A stretch of 64,000 nt of DNA from Sabulicella rubraurantiaca (GCF_017355885.1 NZ_JAFEUU010000002.1:248001-312000); one strand, 5' to 3'. Shown: positions 8,296-17,248, counted from the stretch's first letter. The notes: generated by a model not told the origin, from the letters alone. A program made the numbers and translations.

Positions 8296-9669
8296 GTGTT
8301 GCGGCGCAGGGAACTGACCCTCGCGGCCTGGGCGGGGGCGGGTCTTCCCCTGGGCGCGCGCGGGGCGATGCCCGAATCGGATTTCGCGTCGCAGGCTCGG
8401 ATTCTGGCGGACCGCCCCTTTGTCCCGCCCGACTCCGAACTGCCCGAAGCGCTGCGCCGCCTAGACTATGATGGGTATCGCCGGCTGATCTTCCTCAGCC
8501 CGGCTCCGCAACTGGGCGCCTTCCGCGCCATGCCCTTCCATCGCGGCTATCTGTTCCCCAAGCGCATCGAGATCGCGCTGAAGCAAGGCGGCGTGGCGCG
8601 GCCATGGCCTTACGATCCCGCCGCGTGGCAGGACGCGCCGCCCGGGCTTCCGGAGATCGGCTACGCCGGCTTCCGTCTGCTCTCCGAACTTAACGCGCCC
8701 GGACGTTGGGATGAGGTGGTGTCCTTCCTGGGCGCCTCCTATTTCCGCGCCCTGGGGCGGGGCCACGCCTATGGCATCTCCGCCCGCGCCGTCTCCGTCG
8801 GACTGGCCACCGACGCGGAGGAGTTCCCGCTCTTCCGCGCCTTCCGCATCGGCGGTGGCGCGGAGGAGGCGCAGGTGGAGGCGCTGCTGGACGGGCCGAG
8901 TCTCGCCGGTGCCTTCCGCATCCTGGTTCGCCCTGGCTCGCCCACGGTAACGGAGCTTCACGCCACCCTGTTCCCGCGCCGGCAGATGGACGGGCTGGGC
9001 CTCGCAGCCTTCTCCTCCATGTTCTGGTTCAGCGGCGCATGGCCCGGCGATCCGCGTCCCGCCGTGCATGACAGCGACTCCCTGCTGTTCGAGACGGCAG
9101 CGGGCGAGCGAGTCCTGCGGCCCCTGCGCAACCCGGCGGCGCCGCTGGTGACCGACATCCCGCTCGCCTCGCCACGCGGCTTTGGCCTGTTGCAGCGGCG
9201 TCGCGGTGCGGCGGCGTTCGGGGATGCCGAGGCGCGCTACGGCCATCGCCCTTCGCTCTGGGCCGAGCCGATCGGCGATTGGGGCGAAGGCACGTTGCGC
9301 CTGTTCGAGATGCCGGCGCGCGACGAGTATCACGACAACGTCGCGCTGGCCTGGCAGCCAACCAACCCACCCGGCCCGGGCGAGGCCTTCCGCACCGCCT
9401 GGCGCCTCCATTGGGCCGACGACGCGCCGCCGCGCCCCGGCCTGGCACGCATCGCTGAGGCGTCGCGCGACGACGGCACGGTGCGGCTGCGCTTCATCGG
9501 CGCTCGCCTCAATGACGCCATACCGGTGACCCAATCGGCGGAGATCATCCACTTCAAAGCGGCGCCTGGTGAGGCGTCGCTGGCCCTGCGCCCGCATGGC
9601 GCGGCACGGGCCTTCCTGGCGCGCGACGGGCGCGCCTTGTCCGAGACATGGTGGGGAGACCCCGCATGA
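8296..9669 (+). CDS. opgG: Periplasmic glucan biosynthesis protein OpgG/OpgD family
   Basis: The protein has 457 residues from GTG at 8296; ATG at 8227 is a possible but less likely start because the signal would be displaced. GGAGG ends 5 bp upstream of the chosen start. The N-terminus (LRRRELTLAAWAGAGLPLGARG) looks like a twin-arginine export signal. Family segments include RRLDYDGYRRLIF, GASYFRALGRGHAYGISARAVS and YHDNVALAWQPTNP. OpgG shapes the beta-glucan backbone made by OpgH into osmoregulated periplasmic glucans. Its stop overlaps the opgH start as ATGA. Whether it is OpgG or OpgD cannot be decided without alignment. Confidence 0.92.
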   Translation: MLRRRELTLAAWAGAGLPLGARGAMPESDFASQARILADRPFVPPDSELPEALRRLDYDGYRRLIFLSPAPQLGAFRAMPFHRGYLFPKRIEIALKQGGVARPWPYDPAAWQDAPPGLPEIGYAGFRLLSELNAPGRWDEVVSFLGASYFRALGRGHAYGISARAVSVGLATDAEEFPLFRAFRIGGGAEEAQVEALLDGPSLAGAFRILVRPGSPTVTELHATLFPRRQMDGLGLAAFSSMFWFSGAWPGDPRPAVHDSDSLLFETAAGERVLRPLRNPAAPLVTDIPLASPRGFGLLQRRRGAAAFGDAEARYGHRPSLWAEPIGDWGEGTLRLFEMPARDEYHDNVALAWQPTNPPGPGEAFRTAWRLHWADDAPPRPGLARIAEASRDDGTVRLRFIGARLNDAIPVTQSAEIIHFKAAPGEASLALRPHGAARAFLARDGRALSETWWGDPA

Positions 9670-11453
9670 ACATGATGACCCGGCGTGGCGCGACCCCACC
9701 GGAGGCGAAGCTGGCGATGCCCGAGCAGCGCTTCGACCGGGGGCGTCTGCGGGCGCATCCCGCCGCGCCCGGCCTCGTCGCGCGGCGCGCCGGGGTGGTG
9801 GGCGGCACGACGGGTCTGACCGGCTTCGCAGGATGGGAGATGGCGGCAGCGCTGGGCAGCGATGGCTGGCAGGGGCCCGATTTCCTTGCCCTGCCCATCT
9901 TCCTCGTTCTCTTCGCGCGGCTGGCGCTCTCGGCCTGCTCCTTCGTGGCGGGCATGCTGCACCGTCCCGCTCCGCCGCTGCATGCCGGCCCGCTGCGCAG
10001 CCGCACCGCGCTGCTGTTTCCCATGCACAACGAGGAAACGGCGCGCGTCTTCGGCACGGCGGATGCAATGCGCGAGGCGCTGCTGGCGCGCGGCATCGCG
10101 GCGCATTTCGACATCTTCCTGCTCAGCGACAGCACCGACCCGGCGCGGCAGGCACGCGAAGCGGAGGCGGCGCGACGTCTCTCCCTGCTCCATGCCGGAG
10201 GCGTGTTCTATCGCCGCCGCCCGGCCAATGCCGGGCGCAAGGCCGGCAACATCGCCGACTGGGTGCGGCGCCATGGTGGCGCCTATGAGCATTTCGTGAT
10301 CCTGGATGCGGACAGCGTCATGGCGGCGGCGACGCTGCACCGCCTGGCCGCCGCGATGGAGGCTGATGCGCGTGCCGGTCTGATCCAGACCCTGCCGACG
10401 CTGGTGGGCGGCACCACGCTCTTTGCCCGCATGCAGCAATGGGCGGCGCGGATGCACGGGCCGGGCATCGCGCGCGGCCTCGCCGCCTGGCATGGCGAGG
10501 CGGGCAATTACTGGGGCCACAACGCGATCATCCGCACCCGCGCCTTCGCCGAAGCCGCGGGCCTGCCCAACCTCCCCGGCCGCAAGCCCTTCGGCGGCGA
10601 GATCATGAGCCACGACTTCGTGGAGGCCGCGCTGCTGCGCCGGGCCGGTTGGGGCGTCCATCTCTGGTCCGAGCCCAGCGGCTCGCACGAATCCGGCCCG
10701 CCGACGCTGGGCGCGGCGGTGCTGCGCGACCGGCGCTGGTGCCAGGGCAATCTGCAGCACGCCGCGCTGCTCGGCGCCGCCGGGCTGCACCCGCTGTCGC
10801 GGCTGCACCTGCTGGACGGCATCCTGGCCTATGCCGCCTCGCCGCTCTGGCTCCTCCTGCTCGGGACGGCGGCGCTGCAGGCGGCGTTCGGCCTAGCCCA
10901 GGCCGGGCCGGGGCTGCTGGCGCTGACCATGGCGCTGCTGCTGCTGCCCAAGCTGCAGGGGCTGCGCGAGCCGGCCAACGCGCTGCGCGAATTCGGGCTG
11001 ACCACGCTGCTCGCTCCGCTCGGTATGGTGACGCAGACGCGGCAGATCCTGGACATCCTGTCGGGTCGGGATTCCGGCTGGGCGGCGCAGGGACGCGAGG
11101 CGGCCATGCCTTCCTGGCGCCAGGCGCTGCGGGAGCATGCACCGCACATGGCGACCGGCGCGGCGCTGCTGCTGCCCTCCCTCGTTGCGCCGGCCGCCCT
11201 GCCCTGGCTGCTGCCCGTGTCGCTGCCCTTGCTGACGGCGCCCGCCCTTGCGCGTTTCGTCGCGCGCCCTTTTCCCGGTGCCGCCTTCCGGACGCAGGAG
11301 GAGGCGCATCCCTCGCCGCTGTTGCGCCGCGCCGCGACGCTGCGCCGCGCTTGGCAGCTTGAGTTGCGGGAGGCGCCCGCCCTGGGCCTGCCCGCCTCGC
11401 CACGCCCGGCCCCGGCCATCGCGGTGGAGCAGCAGGAGGCCCTGGCGGCCTAG
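9666..11453 (+). CDS. opgH: Glucans biosynthesis glucosyltransferase
   Basis: This 595-residue inner-membrane enzyme is the beta-1,2-glucan polymerase of periplasmic glucan synthesis. It has two N-terminal membrane segments (residues about 40-105) and a cytosolic GT2 domain with LLSDSTDP, the DXD-type metal site ILDADSVM, GEIMSHDFVEAALLRRAGW and the acceptor-site motif RRWCQGNLQH. A C-terminal membrane bundle follows. It is shorter than E. coli OpgH (847), lacking most of the extended N-terminal region, which is common in alphaproteobacteria. ATG at 9666 overlaps the opgG stop by 4 bp, giving a two-gene operon. Confidence 0.95.
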   Translation: MNMMTRRGATPPEAKLAMPEQRFDRGRLRAHPAAPGLVARRAGVVGGTTGLTGFAGWEMAAALGSDGWQGPDFLALPIFLVLFARLALSACSFVAGMLHRPAPPLHAGPLRSRTALLFPMHNEETARVFGTADAMREALLARGIAAHFDIFLLSDSTDPARQAREAEAARRLSLLHAGGVFYRRRPANAGRKAGNIADWVRRHGGAYEHFVILDADSVMAAATLHRLAAAMEADARAGLIQTLPTLVGGTTLFARMQQWAARMHGPGIARGLAAWHGEAGNYWGHNAIIRTRAFAEAAGLPNLPGRKPFGGEIMSHDFVEAALLRRAGWGVHLWSEPSGSHESGPPTLGAAVLRDRRWCQGNLQHAALLGAAGLHPLSRLHLLDGILAYAASPLWLLLLGTAALQAAFGLAQAGPGLLALTMALLLLPKLQGLREPANALREFGLTTLLAPLGMVTQTRQILDILSGRDSGWAAQGREAAMPSWRQALREHAPHMATGAALLLPSLVAPAALPWLLPVSLPLLTAPALARFVARPFPGAAFRTQEEAHPSPLLRRAATLRRAWQLELREAPALGLPASPRPAPAIAVEQQEALAA

Positions 11454-11460
11454 CGCCTGC

Positions 11461-12387
11461 TCAGCAGAAGGGCAGGCGCAGTCCCGCCTCGCGCCACGGC
11501 ATGGCGGCGAGGCGGCCCGTGGTGCTGAGGGTAATGTAGGCGGTGCGGAGATCCGGTCCGCCGAAGCAGATATTGGTCGGCATCGGCTCGGGCATCGGCA
11601 CCACGTCCAGGATCTCGCCGGTCGGGGAGACGGTCGTGATCTCGCCGCTCACCAGCGTCGCCACCACGATGTTGCCCTCTGCCGTGACGGCGAGGCTGTC
11701 GAGACGCCGGAAGCCAGGGAACTGGCACAGGAGATGCCCGCCATGCGGGCTGGGCCAGGGCGACTTGCGCAGCTTGCCCGGGCCGAGGATGTCGAAGCCC
11801 CAGAGGCGCCCCGTCTCCGTCTCCGCGACATAGAGCGTCTCGCCATCCGGGCTGATGCCGATGCCATTGGCGCCACCCGGCACCGGATGCGCCGCCTCCA
11901 CGATGGCGCTGCCATCCAGCGCCCCCCAGTAGACTGCGCCATGGTCGCGGTCGCGTGCACGCACCTTGCCGAGGTCGCTGAACCAGAACCCGCCCTTGCC
12001 GTCGAGCTGGAGGTCGTTCGGTCCCTTCAGCCTGTGATCGCCGCAGCGGTCATAGAGGGTGCGGACGCTCCCCGATGCAATGTCGATGACCTCGATCCGT
12101 CCCCCCGAATAATCGGCGGACTGGCCGGTCGGGCGCAGGAAGCCCGGCTCCTCATGCCAGGAGAAGCCGCCATTGTTGCAAAGGATGAGGGTGTTGTCGG
12201 GTCCGAGGGCGAGGCCGTTCGGCGCGCCCACGACCTCCGCGATGGTGGATTTCGTGCCGTTCGGCGCCACGCGGGTGACGCGGCCGCCGCCTACCTCCAC
12301 CAGGGCGATGCTGCCATCGGGCATCGCGACCGGGCCTTCGGGGAATCGTAGCCCGTCAGCCAGAATCCGCATCTCCTTGGTCGGCAT
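11461..12387 (-). CDS. SMP-30/gluconolactonase/LRE family protein
   Basis: This 308-residue beta-propeller protein has typical segments GLRFPEGPVAMPDGSIALVEVGGGRV, GAPNGLALGPDN and KGPNDLQLDGKGGFWFSDLG, followed by NGIGISPDGETLYVAET. These contain the Glu, Asn and Asp residues that bind the metal in gluconolactonases. The likely reaction is hydrolysis of a sugar lactone or a related ester. GAGG precedes the ATG at 12387. It converges with opgH (8 bp apart) and diverges from the FAA hydrolase gene, with which it may share a regulator and a pathway for a sugar-derived acid. Substrate is unknown. Confidence 0.88.
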   Translation of the reverse strand: MPTKEMRILADGLRFPEGPVAMPDGSIALVEVGGGRVTRVAPNGTKSTIAEVVGAPNGLALGPDNTLILCNNGGFSWHEEPGFLRPTGQSADYSGGRIEVIDIASGSVRTLYDRCGDHRLKGPNDLQLDGKGGFWFSDLGKVRARDRDHGAVYWGALDGSAIVEAAHPVPGGANGIGISPDGETLYVAETETGRLWGFDILGPGKLRKSPWPSPHGGHLLCQFPGFRRLDSLAVTAEGNIVVATLVSGEITTVSPTGEILDVVPMPEPMPTNICFGGPDLRTAYITLSTTGRLAAMPWREAGLRLPFC

Positions 12388-12537
12388 TCCTCGTCCCCTC
12401 CCCGGTTTCGTTGCGAGGAAAGGATGCGACGCGGCGCGGGCTCTGGCTACCCGCTGCGAAATCGCGGCCGGAGGCTTGCCAAGCCCGGCGTCCCGCCCTT
12501 CCCTCTCGGCACGCAACGAACATCCTGGAGATCGTCC
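12388..12537. other. 150-bp divergent intergenic region between the lactonase and FAA hydrolase genes
   Basis: This is the only space available for promoters of two divergently read genes. I see no clear sigma-70 boxes or palindromic operator; the GC content makes motif reading unreliable. A GGAG precedes the FAA hydrolase start. Confidence 0.4.
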
Positions 12538-13428
12538 ATGCCCACCCGCCTTGTGTCCTTTGAAGCCGGGGGCGTCGCGCGCGCCGGCGCCCTGCTGGGC
12601 GAGGAAGAGGTGCTCGACCTCGCGGCCGCCGGCCTGCCCTACGAAGACATGCAGTCGGTGGTGGAAGGCGGCGCGGGGGCGCTCTCGGCGATTCGCGCGG
12701 CGCTGAAGAACCCCGCCGCCGGGGCGCGCCGCAAGCTCTCCGAGGTGAAGCTGCTCGCCCCTCTGCCCCGGCCACGCCGCAACGTGTTCTGCGTCGGCCG
12801 CAACTACATGGATCACGTGGCGGAAGGCGACCGCACGCGCGGCATCCAGAACAGCGAGCTGCCGAAATATCCGCAATTCTTCACCAAGGCCCCCGAATGC
12901 GTGATCGGCCCGGAGGAGATGATTCCCGATCACGGCGCGGCCGGCGTGACCAAGTGGCTGGATTACGAGGCGGAACTCACCCTTGTGATTGGCCGCCCCG
13001 GGCGAGACATCCAGCCGGGCGACGCGCTGTCCCATGTCTTCGGCTGGACGCTGGCCAATGACGTGACCGGCCGCGACCTCCAGCGCCGCTATGGTCAGTG
13101 GTTCAAGGGCAAGTCGCTCGACCGCTCCTGCCCGATGGGGCCGTGGATCATCCCGGCCGATGAACTGGACGCCTCCGATCTCGCCATCCGCCTCACCGTG
13201 AATGGCGAGCAGCGGCAGTCGAGCCGCACCAGCAAGATGATCTTCGACATCGGGCAGATCATCCACCACCTGTCACTGGGCTTCACGCTGCTGCCCGGGG
13301 ATCTGGTGATGACCGGCACACCGGAGGGCGTCGGCTACGCCATGCAGCCGCCGCAGGTGCTGAAGGCGGGCGACGTGGTGGAGATCGAGGTCGAGGGAAT
13401 CGGGCGCCTCCGCAACGGAGTCGCCTGA
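12538..13428 (+). CDS. Fumarylacetoacetate hydrolase family protein
   Basis: The protein has 296 residues with the FAH core: NVFCVGRNYMDHVAE, then the metal-binding region LDYEAELTLVIGRPGR (Glu-x-Glu) and GWTLANDVTGRDLQRR, then the closing GDLVMTGTPEGVGYAM. These enzymes are magnesium-dependent and cleave C-C bonds or decarboxylate or hydrate 2-oxo acids; members next to gluconolactonase genes often act on 2-keto-3-deoxy sugar acids. Start ATG at 12538 follows a GGAG box. The xylanase gene begins 2 bp after its stop, so the two are co-transcribed. Confidence 0.9.
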   Translation: MPTRLVSFEAGGVARAGALLGEEEVLDLAAAGLPYEDMQSVVEGGAGALSAIRAALKNPAAGARRKLSEVKLLAPLPRPRRNVFCVGRNYMDHVAEGDRTRGIQNSELPKYPQFFTKAPECVIGPEEMIPDHGAAGVTKWLDYEAELTLVIGRPGRDIQPGDALSHVFGWTLANDVTGRDLQRRYGQWFKGKSLDRSCPMGPWIIPADELDASDLAIRLTVNGEQRQSSRTSKMIFDIGQIIHHLSLGFTLLPGDLVMTGTPEGVGYAMQPPQVLKAGDVVEIEVEGIGRLRNGVA

Positions 13429-13430
13429 GC

Positions 13431-14531
13431 GTGACGGGACGCCGCGCGGCGCTGGGGCTTGGCCTCCTCGCCGGCGCGGCGCCCTGCGCCATGGCGCAGG
13501 GACGGCCCACCCTGCGCGAGGCAGCGCGGGCGCGCGGCCTCGTCTTCGGCACGGCGGTGCAGAGCCAGGTTCTGGTTGGTGATGCCGGTCTGCGCACCCT
13601 CGCCCAGCGTGAGGCGGAGCTTTGGGTCCCGGCCTGGGAGGCGAAGTGGGGTCCGCTCCAGCCCGAGGAGGGACGGTTCGAATTCGCGCCGCTGCGCGCC
13701 ATCCTCCAGCAGGCACATCCGTCCGCCCAGCGCCTGCGCGGCCATTGCCTGGTCTGGCACGAGGCCAATCCGCCCTGGCTGGAAGCCGCTTTGGCGGAAG
13801 GCCCGGCCCGCGCCCGCCGCGTGCTGGAGGAGCATTTCCGCGTGGTGCTGGGCACCACCGCCCCGGCGATGCGCGACTGGGACGTGGTGAACGAGATCAT
13901 CGCCAACCCGCCCGGCAGCGACAATCCCAGTCCCTCACCCGGCGATCTGCGCGACACGCCCTGGCTGCGCGCCCTGGGGCCCGGCTATGTGGAAATCGCC
14001 CTGCGCACGGCGCGGCAGATGGACCGCACGCTGCGCCTGACGCTCAACGATTATGGCGTCGAGGCCGATACACCCTGGGCGGCGGAGAAGCGCGCACGGC
14101 TGCTGCGCCAGGTGCGCGCCCTGCTGGACCGCGGCACGCCGCTCGATGCCATCGGCATCCAGGCCCATCTGCAGATGCGCGAACCCTTCCGGCCCGAGCC
14201 CTTCATTGCCTTCTGCCAGGAAATGCGAAGCATGGGCCTCGCCGTACTGGTGACGGAGCTGGACATTCGCGAGCCGGACGTGCTGGCGCCGAGTGTGGAG
14301 GCGCGCGACCAAGCGGTGGCGGAGTATGTCAGGCGCTTCGTGGGCGCGGCGCTCGCGGGCGGGGTCAGGACGGTTCTGACCTGGGGCCTCGCGGACCGCG
14401 AATCCTGGCTGGTTTCGACGCCCGCCGTGGCGCGCGCGGATGGCGCGACAACGCGCGGCCTGCCCTTCGACGACGCGCTTCGGCCCAAGTCTTTCCGCGA
14501 CGCGCTGCTGGACGCCTTCGCGCGCGCCTAG
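13431..14531 (+). CDS. GH10 endo-1,4-beta-xylanase, Tat-exported
   Basis: This 366-residue protein has an RR-containing signal peptide (TGRRAALGLGLLAGAAPCAMAQ) and a single GH10 barrel. The acid/base is Glu155 in DWDVVNEII and the nucleophile is Glu276 in VTELDIREPD; GHCLVWH, LNDYGVE and GIQAHLQM are further family marks. It cleaves beta-1,4-xylan or related glycans outside the cytoplasm. Start is GTG at 13431, 2 bp after the FAA hydrolase stop. No carbohydrate-binding module is present. Its stop TAG shares the palindrome CTAG with the stop of the convergent acetyltransferase gene. With a lactonase and FAA hydrolase beside it, sugar-acid or pentose breakdown is plausible. Confidence 0.9.
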   Translation: MTGRRAALGLGLLAGAAPCAMAQGRPTLREAARARGLVFGTAVQSQVLVGDAGLRTLAQREAELWVPAWEAKWGPLQPEEGRFEFAPLRAILQQAHPSAQRLRGHCLVWHEANPPWLEAALAEGPARARRVLEEHFRVVLGTTAPAMRDWDVVNEIIANPPGSDNPSPSPGDLRDTPWLRALGPGYVEIALRTARQMDRTLRLTLNDYGVEADTPWAAEKRARLLRQVRALLDRGTPLDAIGIQAHLQMREPFRPEPFIAFCQEMRSMGLAVLVTELDIREPDVLAPSVEARDQAVAEYVRRFVGAALAGGVRTVLTWGLADRESWLVSTPAVARADGATTRGLPFDDALRPKSFRDALLDAFARA

Positions 14532-15115
14532 AGGGGGCGTGCCGGCACCCCGCCGACGCGCGCGCCAGGCGGCACGTCGGTGGCAACGGCGGCGCCCGCC
14601 GCGATCACCGCCCCCTCGCCCACGACAACGCCAGGCGCCACCACGGCCCCTGCGCCCACCAGCGCACGGGCGCCGATGTGCGCGCCGCCGCAGATGATGG
14701 AACCGGGCGCGAGATGCGCGCCCTCATCCAGCACCGAGTCGTGCTCGACGATGGCGCCGGTATTCACCAGGACGAGGCGTCCGACCCGCGCGCAGGCGCC
14801 CAGCACGGCGCGCGGCATGATCACAGCGCCCTCCTCCAGCACAGCGCTGCGGGCGCGAATGGCGGAAGGATGCAGCAGCACCGGCAGCGCCGCGTCGAGC
14901 CTCGCCGCAGCGGCGAGGCGGGTGGCGTTGTCGCCCAGCGCGAGCAGCAGCGCGCCGCCATCATGTGCCGCCTCGCCGCCCAGCACAGGCAGGCCGAGCA
15001 TGTTGGGCAGGGGCGCGCGGGCATCCAGGAAGCCGCGGACTTCGAAGCCCGCGTCGCGCGCCGCCTCGCACACCGCGCGCCCATGCCCGCCCGCACCCAG
15101 GATCGTCACGCGCAT
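14528..15115 (-). CDS. NeuD/PglD-type sugar O-acyltransferase
   Basis: The protein has 195 residues: an N-terminal Rossmann-like domain (VTILGAGGHGRAVCEAARDAGF) and a C-terminal left-handed beta-helix of hexapeptide repeats (VNTGAIVEHDSVLDEGAHLAPGSIICGGAHIGARALVGAGAVV). The catalytic His in EHDSVL is present. Such enzymes acetylate amino sugars or sialic-acid-like sugars with acetyl-CoA. No other glycan-assembly gene lies beside it, so the acceptor is unknown. Its terminal codon overlaps the xylanase stop by 4 bp on the opposite strand. Confidence 0.86.
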   Translation of the reverse strand: MRVTILGAGGHGRAVCEAARDAGFEVRGFLDARAPLPNMLGLPVLGGEAAHDGGALLLALGDNATRLAAAARLDAALPVLLHPSAIRARSAVLEEGAVIMPRAVLGACARVGRLVLVNTGAIVEHDSVLDEGAHLAPGSIICGGAHIGARALVGAGAVVAPGVVVGEGAVIAAGAAVATDVPPGARVGGVPARPL

Positions 15116-15159
15116 CCCCTCAGCTTCCTTCCCAGCCTGTCCCGTGTAGTCTCGCCGCC

Positions 15160-16695
15160 ATGCGTGATCTGGATCTCCTGCGCCTCGAACGGCGCGTCGG
15201 GCTGATGCTGGCCCCGCTGGCGGGCAAGCCCGGCGCGGCGGTGGGGGTAGCGCGGGGCGGCGCGCTGCTGCTGCGCCGCTCGGGCGGCCTCGCCTCCGTC
15301 GAGCACGACATTCCGATCGGGCCGGACACCGCCTTCCGTATCGCCTCCGTGTCCAAGCACGTCACCTGCGCCGCGCTGCTGCTGCTGGAGCGCGAGGGGC
15401 GGCTTTCCCTGGCGGACCCGGTGGGGAAATACCTGCCGCACCTCCCCGAATCGCTGCGGAGCATCCGCCTGGACCTGCTGGCGCGCAACGCCTCGGGCGT
15501 GCGGGACATGTTCGACCTGCTGCGCCTCGGCGGGGCCGACCTGTCCCTGTCGGTGAGCGAGGCGGAGCTGGATGCCGCCATCGCCCGCGCCACTGGGCTG
15601 AACTTCGCCCCCGGCTCACGCTTCCTCTACAGCAACACCGGTTTCCGCTGGCTGGGGCAGGTGGTGGAGCGCGTCTCGGGCGAGGCACTGGCCGAGTTCC
15701 TGCGCAAGCGCATCTTCGCGCCGCTCGGCATGACGCGCACGGCGCATACGCCGGACCTGCTGGTGCCCGTGCCGGGTCTGGCGACCGGCTACCTCGCCGA
15801 TGGACGGCGTGCTCCGCACGGGCTGCCGCTGGGCGGCGAGGGCGGCCTCGCCTCCACCGTGGAGGATCTGGCGCTGTGGTCGCGCGGCCTCGCGCGCGCG
15901 GCGCTGGGCGAGGGAATGGAAGCAGCGCTCTCCGCCATGGCGCCCTTCACCGGCGGCGCCAGCAACCGCTACGCGCTGGGGCTGGAGAACGAGGCTTGGC
16001 GCGGCCTGGCCCTGGTCGGGCATGGCGGGCTGTGGCCCGGGTACAAATCCGCGCTGCTGCGCCTGCCCTCCCGCGCGCTGACCGTGATCGTGCTGGCGAA
16101 TTCCGCCGCGCTGGATCCGGGGCGCATGGCCTTCGAGGTGATGGAGGCGGCGCTGGAGGGCGATGGCGCGCTCGCCCCCGCGCCGGAGATACCGTCCCGC
16201 GACGGGCTGGCCGGGCGCTGGATCAGCATGGATACCGGCTTGTCCCTGGACATCGCCGAGGACGGGACGGCGCGCATGCATGGCGTGCCCTTCGCCCTGC
16301 TGCCCGGTGAGGGCGGGCGCTGGGTGGCGCGGCGCGGCGCCTTTCCCTTCAGCATCCTGCCCCGGCACGGCGAGGCGCTGGAGGTGGAGCTGGATGCGGG
16401 CACGGTGGTGCGCTTCGAGCGCGCACCGGGTGGCCCCCTGCCCGCGCTGGACGGCAGCTGGTCCTCCGCCGAGCTAGGCGCGGAATGGCGCATCGAGGGC
16501 GAGGCCGTCGAGGTCAGCGGCCCGTTGCGCAGCGGCGCGCGTTGGCGGCTGGAGGCGCTGGCGCCGGGCTTCCTGCGCCTGCACATGCCTTCGGTCCTGT
16601 TCGATGCCTGGGCCGACCTCATCCCCGATGCCGGGGGGACCCGCCTCACGGTGAATAGCGGGCGGGTCCGAGGCCTGGTGATGGAGAGGCGCTGA
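15160..16695 (+). CDS. D-aminopeptidase-like serine hydrolase (peptidase S12)
   Basis: This 511-residue protein has a beta-lactamase/DAP domain with Ser63-x-x-Lys66 (SVSK), Tyr157 in YSN and His288-Gly-Gly. This spacing and total length closely match D-aminopeptidase of Ochrobactrum anthropi (about 520 residues, Ser62, Lys65, Tyr153, His287). After residue about 345 come the two small beta-barrel domains characteristic of that enzyme (GLAGRWISMDTGLSLDIAEDG and PALDGSWSSAELGAEWRIEG). The predicted role is release of N-terminal D-amino acids from peptides. There is no signal peptide, so it is likely cytosolic. It could also be a generic serine hydrolase; specificity needs enzymology. Confidence 0.82.
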   Translation: MRDLDLLRLERRVGLMLAPLAGKPGAAVGVARGGALLLRRSGGLASVEHDIPIGPDTAFRIASVSKHVTCAALLLLEREGRLSLADPVGKYLPHLPESLRSIRLDLLARNASGVRDMFDLLRLGGADLSLSVSEAELDAAIARATGLNFAPGSRFLYSNTGFRWLGQVVERVSGEALAEFLRKRIFAPLGMTRTAHTPDLLVPVPGLATGYLADGRRAPHGLPLGGEGGLASTVEDLALWSRGLARAALGEGMEAALSAMAPFTGGASNRYALGLENEAWRGLALVGHGGLWPGYKSALLRLPSRALTVIVLANSAALDPGRMAFEVMEAALEGDGALAPAPEIPSRDGLAGRWISMDTGLSLDIAEDGTARMHGVPFALLPGEGGRWVARRGAFPFSILPRHGEALEVELDAGTVVRFERAPGGPLPALDGSWSSAELGAEWRIEGEAVEVSGPLRSGARWRLEALAPGFLRLHMPSVLFDAWADLIPDAGGTRLTVNSGRVRGLVMERR

Positions 16696-16701
16696 GGCGC
16701 C

Positions 16702-16938
16702 TCAGCCCATCTGTTTCTGCAGCTTGGACCGCGCCTCGCTGGCGCTCATCTGCAGCGTGATCTTGCCGCCCTCGGTGGACTGCACGGCGGAAAGCGGCAG
16801 GGTGTGGTGATGCCCGGCGTGATGCGGGTCGCTGTCCTTGGTTAGCTTGATGCGGTCGCCCTCGACCTTGTCCACGCGGCCGACCAGCCCGCCATCGCTG
16901 CCCAGGATCTCCATGTGCTCGGTGATGCCGTGAATCAT
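16702..16938 (-). CDS. DUF2171 domain protein
   Basis: This 78-residue protein is nearly all one PRC-barrel-like DUF2171 domain: IHGITEHMEILGSDGGLVGRVDKVEGDRIKLTKDS, then a His-rich HHAGHHHTLPLSAV. Homologues are small cytosolic proteins of unknown function, common in Acetobacteraceae. A GGAGGAGA box lies upstream of the ATG at 16938. It is followed upstream by a diverged relative at 16987-17208. Confidence 0.85.
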   Translation of the reverse strand: MIHGITEHMEILGSDGGLVGRVDKVEGDRIKLTKDSDPHHAGHHHTLPLSAVQSTEGGKITLQMSASEARSKLQKQMG

Positions 16939-16986
16939 CCTTCGTCTCCTCCTGCGGGACCCTGAGGGGAAACGCGGATGCGGCGC

Positions 16987-17208
16987 TCAGGCTTCCAGCA
17001 GGGGGGCCTCGGCGGGCGGCATCAGCAGGGTGGGCCGCGTCCCGTCCATCGTCGCCGCCGCCGAAAGCGGCCAAAGGTGATGGCGCCCGGCGGAATCCCG
17101 CGTCAGCTTCATGTGCCGCCTTTCCTGCCGGCTCACGTGGCCGAGCATGCGCGCCTCGCCGCCAAGCATGGGAAGGGCTGGGTGGATGCGGGCGGCGAGC
17201 AGGGCCAT
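16987..17208 (-). CDS. Diverged DUF2171-like small protein
   Basis: This 73-residue protein starts at ATG 17208 with AAAGGAAC upstream. It shares the order MLGHVSRQERRHMKLTRDSAGRHHLWPLSAA with the DUF2171 protein next to it (GLVGRVDKVEGDRIKLTKDSDPHH...LPLSAV), so it is probably a tandem duplicate that has drifted. The first third lacks the usual ITEHMEI start. Function unknown. Confidence 0.6.
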   Translation of the reverse strand: MALLAARIHPALPMLGGEARMLGHVSRQERRHMKLTRDSAGRHHLWPLSAAATMDGTRPTLLMPPAEAPLLEA

Positions 17209-17248
17209 GGGCGTTCCTTTTTTCTGTCTGAAAGGAACGCCCGCGACT

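Noticed and set aside
11461-13269. A single 602-residue minus-strand protein spanning the FAA hydrolase and lactonase region
   Set aside because: The first 290 codons are antisense to the FAA hydrolase gene; the real lactonase starts at ATG 12387 behind a ribosome site.
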